Assembly: GCF_029784165.1 (NCBI RefSeq)
Contig: NC_073694.1
Span: 46,967,674-47,031,673 of the forward strand
Source: Wyeomyia smithii
Lineage: Eukaryota; Arthropoda; Insecta; Diptera; Culicidae
Direction of reading: 5' to 3'
DNA: 64,000 bases
Part shown: one piece after another, positions 12,841 to 24,850 of the stretch
Numbering within the stretch: position 1 is the first letter of the stretch
Layout of the letters: every line of letters starts with the position of its first letter
Program-made: the position numbers and the translations under genes
Notes under the pieces: generated by a model
What the model was told of the DNA's origin: nothing
What the model saw: only the letters and a program-made list of their open reading frames with translations
Databases searched by the model: none

Positions 12841-13047
12841 TCTTAGGTACCGTGGAATGGGGTGTAATTGATCAGTGGGGTGAAGTTGATCACTTGAAAA
12901 TTCGTGATAAAAAATACTAATCCAAAGATACTGATCTTACAACACGAGGCAATGTTTACGTGTCCTTAAAACAGAAGCACGAGTATTTACTTGAACGAAA
13001 TTTTTGTGTTCTGTTATTTTTCATTTCGTAAAATGTACATGTTATAG

Positions 13048-13110
13048 CGTAAGCTTACTAATTTTTCGTACTATTTACATTATGCAGCGTTTGTTAGTAC
13101 GATTGATTGC
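13048..13110 (+). repeat. Local repeat F, copy 1
   Basis: GCGTAAGCTTACTAATTTTT and the following block with TTACATTATGCAGCG recur at 13788-13845 and 13851-13920. The SINE at 13414-13755 sits between copy 1 and the others. Confidence 0.7.
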
Positions 13111-13413
13111 GTTCATTTCTAGTTAGAGATCTGCAACCATTTTGACAATTCTGACGAAAGTATGTACCTTCATATTTGATACTCATTAAAGATATACCAC
13201 ACTGCAAATATTCTATCGTTATTCCACTCACGCACATTTCGTAAACATGGATTTCGTAGAGTGTACAGCACTTTTGTTGATTTCACATTCGTATTGCAAG
13301 TTATCGAATAGAACTGCAACTTACGCATAATTTGTCCAATTCACGAATGTTCTTTCGTATGAACGTGGATAACAACGAGTAATTACTTGAAGCTGTTCCA
13401 TTATTTTTGATTT

Positions 13414-13755
13414 CTTATAAACAGAGCTGGTAGCCACATGGTTAAAGAGTCCGCTTTGATAAGCAGATGGTCGTGAGTTCCACTCCTTCACTTGGTCCGA
13501 ATCCGTTGCTTTTCCACGATAATGAGGTAGAGAACATTTGTACGCTTCTGGAACAACATCACTCTCGCATCGATAGAACCGCCGCGATACATATACCCTT
13601 CGCTCAGGTTTAGTATTGAAATAACTTTCGTGGACATTTGTACGTCTCTGGGGTTAAGTTGGAAGACGCGCGTCGTCGCTCTCTCGCAATCAATAGAACT
13701 AGAATCGCGTTGTGGCAAACCGGTGATGATCAATCAAGCTCTCTCTTTCTCTCTT
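13414..13755 (+). mobile_element. tRNA-derived SINE with perfect 13-bp target duplication
   Basis: TTATTTTTGATTT is found exactly at 13401-13413 and again at 13756-13768. The 342 bp between them start with a tRNA-like head: an A-box-like GGTAGCCACATGGTTAAAG, a GCTTTGATAAGC anticodon-arm-like segment and a B-box-like GGTCGTGAGTTCCACTCC. The element ends in a CT-rich microsatellite. The perfect long target duplication indicates L1/CR1-type retroposition and a young insertion. The B box departs from the canonical GGTTCGAATC, so current transcription by RNA polymerase III is uncertain. Confidence 0.85.
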
Positions 13756-13787
13756 TTATTTTTGATTTAGTATAATGTATACATCAT

Positions 13788-13920
13788 TGCGTAAGCTTAC
13801 TAGTTTTTCGTACTATTTACATTATGCAGCGTTCTGTGTACGAATTATTTGCGCGAGCTTACTAATTTTTCGTACTATTTACATTATGCAGCCTTTGTTT
13901 GTACGATTGATTGCGTTTAT
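13788..13920 (+). repeat. Local repeat F, copies 2 and 3 in tandem
   Basis: Two head-to-tail copies of the block described at 13048-13110 sit immediately right of the SINE. Copy 3 continues into TACGATTGATTGCG, which also follows copy 1, so copies 1 and 3 share a longer stretch of homology reaching to about 14010. Confidence 0.65.
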
Positions 13921-14089
13921 TTTTAAAACCTTTCGTTACGTATACGAATATAAATCTGTAACAGTTTTGACAGTTCTGACGAAAGTACCTTCATATTTAT
14001 TACGCATTGGTTTCGTTGCAGAAAACAACAAAAGGTTTTGTATATTAAACATACGTTTTCGTGGAATAAACTAAAATATATTTTCAGTG

Positions 14090-14735
14090 TATACATATCG
14101 TTTTTACAGTTTACACTTAGGCACAGACCGTTCTAGTTGTTTTGTTTCGAATTTTTTTTTAAATATTGCGAAAAGTTTTTGTTCTGTTAGTTTTATTGTT
14201 AATCACTCCTTTTGTCGCAAAATGTTTTTTTTCTTTAGTTTTCTATGTATCCAGTGTGTTTGTACAAATTTTAGATACATTGTACTATTAGGGAAGAGTA
14301 CAATCAGCCAAATTTTCTAAGCAATGAGAGGCTCAATACTTTCTTTTATACAAACGTCGTGAATGCCTAGTTATAATGTTTGTTTGTTTTGTTCAGAGTT
14401 TCGATTTTAAACTATTTATAAAAATCAATTAATTGACTCGATTTTCTCGACAAGAGCTGAAACGTTATTGAATACGTTTACGTTATTGAATTTATTTGAA
14501 ATTTAAATTGTTAACTTTCAAACACAGTTGGACATATTCGGAAAAAAATATAGAATACGCTATTTTACAATATTTAACTGTTGCACAATTTTACATGTTA
14601 TTTAAAGTTTTTCACACTGTTTTATGTTCGAATATATTACTTGTTCTCGAAGTAAGTGTTTCTAGCATCAGTTGGTGTTTTTTTTTTCAACTTTTGTCAT
14701 ACATTAACAACAAAAGTTAAAAATCGGTTGAAATC
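14090..14735. other. AT-rich spacer, nothing recognised
   Basis: Strongly T-rich sequence with only low-complexity open frames (Phe/Ser/Cys-rich). No gene is called. Confidence 0.4.
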
Positions 14736-14739
14736 GTAA

Positions 14740-16190
14740 AAAATATCAGAAACCCACAGGGCTAAGTGTTATATACCCACTGACATAGCTCGTTGATATC
14801 TGTGTTTGTATTTTTTCCACGGTGGCGAGAAAACTTGTTAACAGACAGCTGAGAAAACAGTTCAGAGAGTGGGGTTGATTTTACCCGAGCCCACCGAAAC
14901 CCCGCCAGTCTCCAGCCTAACGGGTATATGAAGAAAACATGCTTAGCGGTCTCCTCCACATCCACGCACTCGGGACACATGGAGGACCCCGCGTGCTCAA
15001 AGCTGTGCGGATACTACCTGAAACAGCCATGGCCTGATACCTACGGAATAAGTCGGTGCGCCTATCTACCCTTCACTTAATTGGACCATTCTCGCTGCCA
15101 TCTGACCATCGGGAATGACTTAGGTATGAAAACTATTAACTAGGTATGAAAACTAACTAACTTAGGTATGAAAACTATTAACTAAAGCTTTGGATCACAC
15201 TGGCCCACCATACCTAAGTATGGATGAAACCACGCTCGGCAAAAAGTTTCCGCTTTTTACAGTATACCGCTGAGCTGTTCAACATCATCCGAGATAGCGC
15301 AGTAATAGCCGTTGAGGCCATCTTACAGACAGAGTTGACGGGGCTTTCAAGCTTACATTCAAAGCTTGTCGTCAACCTTCAAGAGTTTGAGTGCATCCAG
15401 TCCTCGACCTTGCCTATCCAGTACGTGGACTGATTCTCCGAACGACTCGTCGTAGACCTCCAGCGTTGTGTCGTCCGCGAAGCCGACAGCAAACCTCAGC
15501 TTCAACACTCCGTCGCACGTAACATCCCACAATACCGACTTCAAGATGAAACCTCGCAGTAATCCTGCGGTGAATAGGATGTACTTCTGATCCTGCTCCG
15601 TGTTGTGAACTTGTGCTCGATTCTGAAAATAATTTTACAGAATCTTGGACAGCGACACCGGCACATGGATGCGCAAGCGATATGGAGTCCCAGCTGATGC
15701 TTCTAAACTCAATCTCACGCCGACCGTGACGATTGCGCAATTGCGAGTGCCCCTTCCCTTACGCTGGTACGCTGGAGTTCCACCTCAGCTGTCTTAGTAA
15801 CGGAAAGAATAGCATCCAGCGTGGCCCTACCCTTCCAGAAACCAAACTGGTTGCTTGCCAGACCGCTTACACCCTTCGTGAACTTTACCAGTGGGTTGAG
15901 AATAATCCTCTCAAGCACCTTACTCTCAGTATCCAGCTGACAGATAGGTCTATATGCCGATGGCTCCCCTGGCGGTTTCCCAGCCTTCGGCATATAACAG
16001 GGAATAGGCAGTTATCCAGGCACCCCTGCATGACTGCCCGGAACAGCCCGGGGACCGTTTTTATCGCCAACCTGATTGCCAGGCTCCGGTCCCAATGCCT
16101 TGCTCACCTTTAAGACGGCAGTCTTGGCGATCACTATGAGTACCTAGTTCGAAACCCTTACCTTCTCCTCAATCTCAAACACGGCTGTCT
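14740..16190 (-). pseudogene. R1-clade retrotransposon fragment, minus strand
   Basis: Reading right to left, one sees the RT segment LPKAGKPPG-type (PKAGKPPGEPSAYRPICQLD at about 15993-15934). Next come a finger/palm piece with NQFGFWKGRATLDAI and the catalytic region GFADDTTLEVYDESF near 15480. Last is the C-terminal zinc-finger-like CPECVDVEETAKHVFF (14980-14930). The frame changes several times and stop codons intervene, so it is dead. It lacks the endonuclease at the right end, consistent with 5' truncation. A local triplication of TTAGGTATGAAAACTATTAA lies at about 15120-15185. Confidence 0.8.
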
Positions 16191-16559
16191 TTGCTTACGG
16201 ATTCGACGTTAGGCAGGTTGGCCGACTGGTTGGTTGGTAAACGGTTGGGCAGTGCGTACCAATAGTATACCAGTACTAGTTGGCATTGAATAGACCCCAG
16301 TATAGCCCAAAGTAGAATGCTCAGCAACTCCTATCCCTACCTACATGTGGTATGGACTAGGATACAAGAAACCAAGGGAAGATCGGTCAACCGGTGGGAA
16401 TTTGGTCGAATGAAAATAGGGAAGGGGGAGCTGTTCTCTTGCCTAAGCGTCTGTTTTCCATATTAGGGGCGGCTCAAACACCGTCTGATCTGGAGCGGAC
16501 GGCTGAATTATAAAATGCAGTGTCTCACCAGCCACACCCAAGACGGTAGCCTCGGCGCG

Positions 16560-17400
16560 AGATTAGGCATCCGCAGCGCTATTAAAGCAGCATGCCGAAA
16601 TGTTGAAATGTTGATTGTTCGTAGAATTAAGAATTGAATACGGACCAGAACAATTGGCAACGACCTGGGCGACGAAATAAGGATGACGATTGGAAACTCG
16701 GTACATGAAACAATAGATCGCTGAAGGTCCCGGGTGGCGACCGGACTCTGCTGGATCAGCTAGAACCCCGTCACTTCGATACCGTTGTGCTCCAGGAACT
16801 TTGCTGGAAAGGAGAGAAGGTACGAAGGATTTGTGGCCGCAGGCACAACCAATGATCTGGGTACCAGCTATATCGTGCTGGGCAGGATGCAGAGTCGTGT
16901 GATCAACTGGCAAGCGATCAGCGACAGGTTGTGTTTATTGAGAATAAAAGGCCGGTTCTACAACTACACTATCCTAATTGTGCACTGCTGTGTAGAAAAA
17001 CCCGCAGTAGTGAAAGAAGCGGTCTACGCACAACTGGAGAAATTCTACGATTGCAGCTCGCGTAGAGACATCAAGATCGTCATCAGGGATACCGTGACGA
17101 ACGACAACGACCAGCAATGCGGCAACTTCACAGCTTTCCGAGGACTGGCAGTCAGAAGTACCATCTTTCCCCGAGAGGACATCCACAAAACCATCTGGGG
17201 ATCACCTGACCAACGTACAGCAAACCAAATTGACCATGTTTTCATCAATGGCCGGTTCTTTTCAGACATTACAAACGTACGCACCAATCGCGGTGCGAAT
17301 ACTGGCTCGGAACACTACCTAGTTGCGGTATCTTACGCTCAAAACTGTCGACCGTATACCACACGCGACATCGCCGAGCCCCGCGGTTAAACATCCAGCT
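16560..17400 (+). pseudogene. RTE-type (JAM1-like) retrotransposon, endonuclease part
   Basis: The frame 16785-17390 encodes the AP-endonuclease of an RTE element: DRLCLLRIKGRFYNYTILIV, later FPREDIHKTIWGSPDQRT, NQIDHVFINGRFF, ITNVRTNRGAN and the terminal SEHYLVAVS. The catalytic GD motif is altered to RDTV, and the usual SDHYL reads SEHYL, so the enzyme is inactive. The left part (16560-16785) contains degraded N-terminal endonuclease sequence. The element is cut at about 17400 by a minus-strand I-type fragment and continues at about 18810. Confidence 0.75.
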
Positions 17401-18808
17401 GCTCCATTACCCCCATTTTTTCATATCCCTGTATGCCTGAAGGGCACTGGGTACTGAAATGCCACTACGACATTCTTGCTGATTGTCTTTTGTGGGGGCC
17501 CCCGATTGCTGTGCACAGATTACGGATTGCTCGTACTCATTAATGGAGTAGGACTGTTTTGTTGTAACCACACTTGGTATGGAGTTAAAAGATAGCTGCC
17601 TAAGAAGTTGTACATAGAGGAAGCAAGAGCAAAGCAAATGCTCTGAACTCTCTGGTTATGATTTGCAGAATCGGCGAGTGTCGTTCAACACTACACCGAT
17701 TTTCTTTAAATGATAAAAAGCGGGACAGTGTCCGGTAAGGAGTACCGTGATTATCCGTAGGTCACTACGATTTAGACTAAGTAGCTTTCTGTTGGTTCCA
17801 GGGTTCGGATAGATAAACTGTTTAGCTTGTCTACAACCCTGTGCCTGTTGCCATTGGGATACTATTTCTAGCCTTTCCCAAGTTAGTAGTTCGCTTTTGA
17901 TAGCGGAAATGGACGTACCCAGAAACGGCTCGGGGCCAATAAACCGCTGAGCTGATCCCTGTCTTGCTAGGTAGTCAGCGTGTTCATTACCCTCGACTCC
18001 GCATTGTCCGGGCACCCAAAACAGAAAAACTGAATTCTGTCGGGAAAGTTCCCGTAGAGTTTCAATGCATTCCCAAAAAAGAAGCGCATTTGACGGACTT
18101 AAGTGCTAGTAGTGCTGCTTGAAAACGGTGGGCTATTGTCCCAGGGAAAACGTTTCCCTGATACCGGGTCCGTATACACCAGATCCCGTTAAGGATCCCA
18201 TTTTCGAGCCTTCCGTATAAAAACTGACGATGCCAGGTGGAAGATTAGGCCCTCCATTGTTCCACATAGAACGGTTTGTTTCCATCACTCTATACGGAAT
18301 ATCCATGTTGGTCCTAACGTCCATCCAGTCGGAGACTGTGGTTAATAGCGGAGTTAGTTTGAACTCCCTAAGTATGCGAAGGTGGCCGATTTGGTCCCCT
18401 TCAAGTATAATTTTCCGCCTTTGCAACCTTAGAGCGCCAAGCTCTGCTTCCTTTTTCACATGAAGATGTAGAGGTAGTAGGCAAAGCATAGCTTCCAAGG
18501 CTGCAGTTGGAGTTGTTCGCATAGCGCTGGTAACCGAAAGAAATGCAAGTCTTCGAACTTTTTTGAGTTTGGCTTGCGCAGTCACTTTGTTCACCTTAGG
18601 CCACCACACTAGGGCAGCATAGGTGATTCTTGGTCGGGCAATGGTCTTGTAAGACCAGAGAGCAAAGTCTGGTTTCAGTCCCCAGGTCTTACCGAACTAT
18701 GCAGGTCCAGATCACTGAGATCGCTTTCTTAGCGGCATGATCCAGTTGTGCAGACCAGTTCAGTTTCTTGTCCAGAATAATTCCGAGGTATTTGACTTCA
18801 TTGCTGAA
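17400..18808 (-). pseudogene. I-type non-LTR retrotransposon fragment (RT end, RNase H) inserted in the RTE element
   Basis: Read on the minus strand from about 18800: the end of the RT thumb (YLGIILDKKLNWSAQLDHAA in translation), then the connection region ending LCLLPLHLHVKKEAELGALR. Next is the RNase H start YTEGSKMGSLTGSGVYG (18200-18150), then the RNase H end GQCGVEGNEHADYLARQGS (about 18010) and the tail LLTGHCPAFYHLKKIGVV. The first RNase H acidic residue of the usual YTDGS reads YTEGS. The tail lies in shifted frames with stops. Lack of endonuclease and most RT indicates a 5'-truncated insertion whose 3' end is at about 17400. Confidence 0.75.
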
Positions 18809-18809
18809 G

Positions 18810-19772
18810 CCCAGTCTACCCCCTTACAGCGGAGGAATACGCAGAACAGCTCGAAGCCCCACGGTGGAGGGGCTTGGCGCATCGCCTCTCGAGGACGGCT
18901 GGTGCACCATTTGCAGCAAGCACCGAGTGGCAGAAACGACTGATATGACAAGGAGTGCGAGGCAGCGGTAAATGAAAAGAACCGGACCTGCGCGATATAC
19001 CAGGGCAGGTCAACGATAGAGAATTGGCCTTGTTCAAACAAATGGACACGAAGTGACATGACCACGATTCTCAGACAAAAGAAGCGCCAGCAAGAGAATC
19101 AGACCATGAGGAACTGTGCTATGAGATCTATGAGGTTCTATGAGAAGGTAAACCGTCTCGCAGAGGCTATGTGCCGCAAGCCGACATTTGTAACGACGCA
19201 GATGGGAACCTTCTTACGGATGTCAGCGAGGTGGTCGACGGGTGGAAGAAGTACTTCGATGAACATCTGCATGGCGATACAGTAAACAGAAGCGGAACAA
19301 GAACTGACCTAGGAACACCAGCAGCATATGATCGAGTACCAGCCCCCGATGTTCATGAAGTTCTTTGTGAGATCGGGAAGCTGAAGAAGAACAAAGCCTC
19401 AGGCAAAGACGGCCTGCCGAGTGAGCTCCTTAAACATGGGAGAGAGGCATCTCCTAGAGCGCTGCAATGGATCATTTCCAAGATTTGGAAGGAGGAAAAA
19501 CTGCCAGGGGAGTCGGTGGAAGAAGACGTCTACCCCATCTACAGAAAGGCGACACATTGGAGTGCCGCAACTACCGCAGTATCTCACTTATCAATGCCGT
19601 CTACAAAACACTCTCACAGATCCTGTTCCGTCGTCTATCACCTTTAACCAGGAGGAGCTGTGGCAGATCATGCACGACACGGGATTTCCCAATAAACTGA
19701 CTCGACTGATCACGGTCATCGCGCAGAGGGTTAAGACCAGTGTTATGAAAATGACTGCAAGACATTGACAGC
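18810..19772 (+). pseudogene. RTE-type element, N-terminal half of reverse transcriptase
   Basis: The frame 19171-19647 encodes DADGNLLTDVSEVVDGWKKY, then VHEVLCEIGKLKKNKASGKD and LPSELLKHGREA, the typical RTE finger region. The block SLINAVYKT continues in another frame. At 19670-19770 FPNKLTRLITVIAQRVKTSV leads toward the palm. Frameshifts occur at about 19530 and 19590. At about 19773 the match stops, and it resumes at 20398 after an unrelated insertion. Confidence 0.75.
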
Positions 19773-20397
19773 AAATTTTTAACTGATCCGGCTCTCATTG
19801 TATTGCACAGCTCTCTCTTTTTCCTATACGTTCGGTAAACAGTCCGACAGCAACTGCCGACAGCACACATGCAACTCCATACGGGCTGTTAGTTTTCATC
19901 TCCTTATGTCTGTTGGTTATTCCAAGCTGTCGTAAATGACAGCCTATAATCTTCCGACATCCTTCAGCACGAACCCGAGCGGGATGTCAGGTGATTATGA
20001 TACACGACAGTAAGGCCGATGAAAGAATGAAAGAGAGATGGAGCGAAGCACGTTTTTTCTTACGTGGGGAATAATATCAACAATGGAAACGGTTTGCTTT
20101 GTATTTAATATGCCACCGACCTGTGAAAAAGGAGAAACGAAAAAATCCGAGTCGATGACAACCGCAGCCGATCAGCAGACTGTCACACTGAGCAAACTAG
20201 GCTGTCATGTCCAAAAGAACAAAATACATGCGCAAGAATGAACTATCGTACGCAACACAAGACAGTTTCTTTGCCTTGTTTAAGCTGTAGCTGTATGTGA
20301 GCTCTCATGAACAGCTCATGCATGAGGCTGTTAGAATGAAAAGAGAGAAAAGTCGTCAGTATAATGTCGCTCTCCAGTCGTTCTCCTAAGCTTGGTT
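19773..20397. mobile_element. Unidentified ~620-bp insertion inside the RTE reverse transcriptase
   Basis: RTE coding sequence stops after RVKTSVMKMTARH and resumes with LRQGDGLSCLLFNIAL, residues that should lie close together in the RT. The 620 bp between them have no RT similarity and no long open frame. Terminal inverted repeats and target duplications were not obvious by eye. It is probably a non-autonomous element. Confidence 0.5.
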
Positions 20398-20835
20398 AAG
20401 ACAAGGTGATGGACTTTCCTGTTTGCTGTTTAACATCGCCCTTGAGGGTGTGATCCGAAGGGCGGGCATCGACACGAAGGGCACGATTTTCACAAGGTCT
20501 GTTCAGCTTCTGGGCTTCGCGGATGACTTTGGCATCATAATACGTAACTTTGCGATGGCGAAGCACACTTGCACCCAACTGAAAACCGAAGCCGGAAGAA
20601 TCGGACAGCGAAGGATGCTGGACGACAACCATGTGAAATTACTGTTCTTCAGCAACCCTGCCGGCACTGGAAATAGAGGGGCGCAGCGTGCACGATGGCT
20701 TGACCAGATCGAAGGGGACTTGCGGGTGATGAAACGTCTGAGGAACTGGCGAAACACAGCCCAAAACCGAGCAACATGGCAACAACTTCTCGATACAGCA
20801 CAGGGCCATGCTATAATCGTCAAATTTGATATAAC
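20398..20835 (+). pseudogene. RTE-type element, C-terminal half of reverse transcriptase
   Basis: The sequence encodes LRQGDGLSCLLFNIALEGVI, then SVQLLGFADDFGIII (the catalytic ADD motif) and, after an internal deletion, the tail RGAQRARWLDQIEGDL and NRATWQQLLDTAQG that characterises RTE/JAM1 ORF2 ends. The span between the FADD motif and the tail is much too short, so several hundred bases are missing. The frame in the surviving part is open (20423-20950). Confidence 0.75.
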
Positions 20836-21190
20836 AGTCGCGTTACCAAATTTTATAGCGGTACTGACACTGACACAGCAAAACACGACAAGATTTGCCA
20901 GTAATGACAATTATTGTTGTAATAATTTTGGTAACACCATTTACACGTAACACCATTTACACGTTAAATTCTGCAAGTACTGCACTGTTTATTCAAGTGG
21001 TCGAAAAAAATCATGGCTTTCAAATTGTTTACTGAACAAATGACGCCATATTGCATTAAGATGTTGGATACGGGATATTCATTCAACGTCATACCCCTGA
21101 TACAGCACGAGTCACAACGGCTTTCGTCTGATTGATTTCGCTTGTTTACGATTACATAAATAGGATTCCATTGGTTTGGTTGCTGATTCA

Positions 21191-21295
21191 CTAAAAAAAA
21201 TTCATATAAAGTTTTCTACAGAGCTGGTTATGGGAAATCGAACCAAATGCTTTCGAGGAATCTAAGAAAATCATAATTACCTTGCCACCACTTTC
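21191..21295 (-). pseudogene. Small Jockey-like reverse transcriptase scrap
   Basis: The minus-strand frame encodes IMIFLDSSKAFGSISHNQLC, a degraded version of the LDLSKAFDSIDHNIL motif around the first catalytic aspartate of Jockey-type RT. The catalytic position reads Gly instead of Asp. Nothing else of the element is visible nearby. Confidence 0.6.
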
Positions 21296-21427
21296 GATAG
21301 CAACCCCAACATCATCAAAAATTTTGGTAAATTCGACAAATATGAGTAATAAGATTAATATGGATAGCAACCCCAACATCATCAAAAATTTTGGTAAATT
21401 CGACAAATATGAGTAATAAGATTATGC
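21296..21427. repeat. 67-bp tandem duplication inside an RT remnant
   Basis: GATAGCAACCCCAACATCAT and the next ~45 bp are repeated head to tail with a 67-bp period (21296 and 21363). The two units are virtually identical, so the duplication is recent. The repeat codes for part of the Jockey-like scrap. Confidence 0.85.
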
Positions 21428-22037
21428 TGATATGCAAATAGGAGAGGTTTCTTCATTAGAATTCTTATTAGCAACTTGCCAAAAAGGCATGATTTAGACA
21501 GTGTGCTAGTTGCAAGCAGAGAAAACTAAGGCCTTTGATGAAGTACTGTCGAATTTAAAATAATTGATGAAAAGTGAAGTAAAAAGAAATGAAATTGCAT
21601 ACAAAAGCCATGTCGGAAAGCGTAAGTATAAAACGTGGTGCAAACGCCATTTTGTTTCCTTTACCGTAGTTTACTTTTGTTCTTCGAATCACTCCGGAAA
21701 GAAAAAAAAATTGTTATAAAATAAAAAGATGAGAGAGCAAGTTTATGAAAAACTGGTGAGATGATAAATTGCTGAATTTAAGGAAAAAAATGTTGACATT
21801 GAAACACCCTCATGTTTTTTTCCTATGTGAACTCATCACTGCGACCAGAAACATTTGCTCTATTGTGTAATGCCCACGAGTTTTCCATACTTCGTTCTTC
21901 ATGTTATTGGTAATATCATTATTAAAGTAGGTGATACGCTCAGCATTTATATCCGTACTTGTATGTGAGTTCTACCCTTCCATTTCAGGTTTACTGCTCT
22001 ACTATACCGTTTCCCTGAGAAGCATTTTTATACTATT

Positions 22038-22233
22038 TTTTGTTAGGAGGAGAGTCAACAAGGGGTACTGTTAAATTCAGCTTAAAGAAAGGGCATGTGG
22101 AAAGAAGCCCGTGAATAAACCCGTGTTGATGTGTTTTGACAACCAAATGGCCTGATTCCACTAAGATTCGAACCCACGACCGCCCGCTTGTCAAAGCGAA
22201 CTCTGTTACCTTGCGGCGACGGAGCTCCCCATT
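22038..22233 (-). mobile_element. tRNA-derived SINE, minus strand
   Basis: Read on the minus strand, the head contains an A-box-like CGTCGCCGCAAGGTAAC, a GCTTTGACAAGCGGG anticodon-arm-like part and a canonical B box GGTTCGAATCTT (about 22175-22164). TACTATT at 22031-22037 and 22234-22240 is a plausible short target duplication. The length is about 196 bp. Because the tRNA-like part runs into unrelated sequence and lacks a full acceptor stem, it is a SINE and not a tRNA gene. Confidence 0.75.
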
Positions 22234-22240
22234 TACTATT

Positions 22241-24538
22241 GTACACTTCTACTGGTGTAAATCAGTGAGACTGACTGGACAGTAGTGAGTATTTTTTTTA
22301 TCTCATCAGTGCACACTGGCCAGTTTCTGGTAAGGTTGTAGATCTTCAAATTATATGTACAAAATGTACAAAATATACAAAAAATTTTACAATCAAATAA
22401 ATAAATAAGCTTCTACCGATCGTAATAATTATCTTTTGTTATTTGACTTGTATGATGCAGCAGAAAAAAGTATAACTCCTGAAAATCAAATCATTTTAAC
22501 CGTACAATGAAGCCCCGAAGTCCGACTTTTATCTACAAGAGCAAATTCATAAGAGTAGTCCGAATCTTCGAGTGATGAGGGGGCTTACATGTTACTCCAA
22601 TAGTACATGAATTATCGGTATCCTTTTGTTAATCATTTGAAAAGAAGAAGTCCGCAGACGATTGCCTATTAGTTAGTAAACATAAACAATAAATAAATAG
22701 TATGTTAAGCATTGATAGATAGTTAAATGCTATATACTACAACCGTATCTCTAATGATGCCGTTGGTAATTTCTATCGTTAAAGTCAGTTACAAAAAAAA
22801 AACAAATTAAATTACTCGCTTTTCAATCAAGGATGATTGCAACGTGGGTTACTGACCTTTACTGTATTCCTCATCTCGAAGGAAAAATCCGCTAATTAGT
22901 TCTCTAAGTCAAGACCCATATTGGTGAGGTGTATTGTTAACGTAATACTTTTCTAGTACATTTGTGATTCCAGTTGGCTGAAATTGCTTCGCACAGTCAT
23001 ACAGCAAAATGTTGCGCACTTAAACTAGTTTTTCATCATCGTTGCCATCATCACCATCATAATCATCATCGCGAACAGGACGCAATGACACTTTTGCCGA
23101 TCCAGTAGAGCGGGGTCAGCGGAATATGACAACGGTGCAACGGCTCCGTTGAAGATTCCTTACTCTAGAGTTGTGAGTGTGCGCGTGAAAATACTAACAC
23201 CACGCAAACATTCCTTCCGAGAGCAGCGAGCGAGAGAAAATTCAGCGAACGAATTTTTGCACAAAAAAGGAAAAACCCAGGGAGGAAGCCCACTATCTTT
23301 CGTTTCACAATCCGACTGAAGGAAATCGTGGCCGGCAGTTGTCCTTTTCTGCAGCCAGAGGAAGGAAATTTCTTAAATTTACGCCAGCTGCTTCACTGGC
23401 GAGGTTGTTTGCTAATTTTTCCTCTATCTCGAGACCGCGACGGCAACGGAATCGATTTTCTTCAAGTGCATGGGACCACGGATAGGAGTTCATTATAAAC
23501 TGGGTATTGTGGATTTTACGTCACTTAAATTCGCGATACAATGAATTTAAATTTACATGGATTATTCTTATCGGAAGGGGTTTAACAGATAACTGCAGCC
23601 TTTAGTATGATTCGTTGAATTTTTTTCTAAAAACTAGTGGTAAAACGAATATTATGTGCAGTGTACTCTCTAATGATGTCGCTTGTAGTGCCAAAGATTA
23701 CAGTTCTAGAAATTGAGGAAATCAGATTTGTCGACGAGCAAACGACGCCAATCTACTCAGTAAAAAATTTTGGATATTACACGTCACGTAAAATATTTTC
23801 TCATTTAAATGTCAGTTTCCTCTGACGTAAACCCCGATTTTGTTTGAAAATTTTGTTCAATATCATTTAAATTTGCGTATTATGAAATTTTCTATCATAA
23901 GCGATGGAGGTAATTCTTTAAATGCGATTCGACATAAAGTTTTCTTACTGTGTAACAAAAAATCAGTCTCCTTCTAGATAACTCAGCAATCAAAATTGTT
24001 TTTATCATTTAGTTATTACTGTTTCTCAAACAAGCAACAAACAAAAAATTACTGTAGATCAAGATGAAATTGAGTCATCGATTTTAAAGTAAAAAAGCTG
24101 AAGAAATCATGTGGATGAGACAAGGTTAACGAAGAATTACGACATTCAACAAAATTCTTGCGATAGGTTAGGGAATACACTCGATTGAAGTTAATCAATT
24201 TGCTGGTCAGACTGAAGCAAACTAAACGTCAATATTTGCTTACTATTAGCTACTAGTCTAGAACAAGTGGCAAAGCATTAGTAACTTTAGCTTCTTTCAA
24301 ATTATCTTGCATTGTAGCTTCAAAAATAGTTCTAGGGTTTGTTTCAAGTGGCATTTTTCTGTAATGATAAACGTACTGTAGTATATAATTTCTTATTTTA
24401 ATGTGTTTATTTGTGCATCGTTTAGTCCCCTTTTTGTAACTTATTATCGTAAGTCTGGAACCGTGAATCGAAAGGTTTTTATTCCTCTAGGTTGAGTTCC
24501 AGCTACTAGGTTATCTTAGCAGTAGCACTCTAGAATAA
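22241..24538. other. Mostly AT-rich spacer; short (CAT)n tract
   Basis: A CAT/ATC-type microsatellite lies at about 23032-23072. A locally GC-richer block at 23080-23500 has only short conflicting frames. No gene or transposon was recognised. Confidence 0.4.
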
Positions 24539-24546
24539 CTCTAGAA

Positions 24547-24850
24547 CAGTGGTTTCCAACCGGGGGTCCGCGGCCAGCAAGGGGGCCGATCGACTCATCT
24601 TTGGGGCCGCGAAGCTCTTGGAAAATTTGACAGGTAAATGAAATTTCTTTCTAGATATCTCTGAGAATGCGGACTTTCAACTCTACTGCGTGTAAGGACC
24701 AAGACGTGAAACAAATTAGACTTGCAGGAGGATATGAGACCGAAAATGCAGCCTCGTATTGAAAAACTCTCTATGCTTCGCAAAGGGGGCCGCGGAGCTC
24801 TTCGTGCTTAGCAAAAGAAACCGCGGATCCCAAAATGTTAGAAATCACTG
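24547..24850. mobile_element. hAT-type MITE with perfect 8-bp target duplication
   Basis: CTCTAGAA occurs exactly at 24539-24546 and 24851-24858. The 304-bp element between starts CAGTGGTTTCCAACCGGGGG, and its right end in reverse complement reads CAGTGATTTCTAACATTTTG, a hAT-style terminal inverted repeat beginning CAGTG. GGGGGCCGCG-type motifs near both ends are further subterminal inverted repeats. No transposase is encoded, so it was moved by an element elsewhere. Confidence 0.9.

Noticed and set aside
13421..13500. tRNA gene on the plus strand
   Set aside because: It is the head of a 342-bp SINE bounded by perfect 13-bp duplications.
15733..16113. 126-codon plus-strand open frame
   Set aside because: Antisense shadow of the R1 fragment, whose motifs are on the minus strand.
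22150..22233. tRNA gene on the minus strand
   Set aside because: A- and B-box-like segments are present, but the acceptor stem is not closed and the sequence continues as a SINE with flanking duplications.
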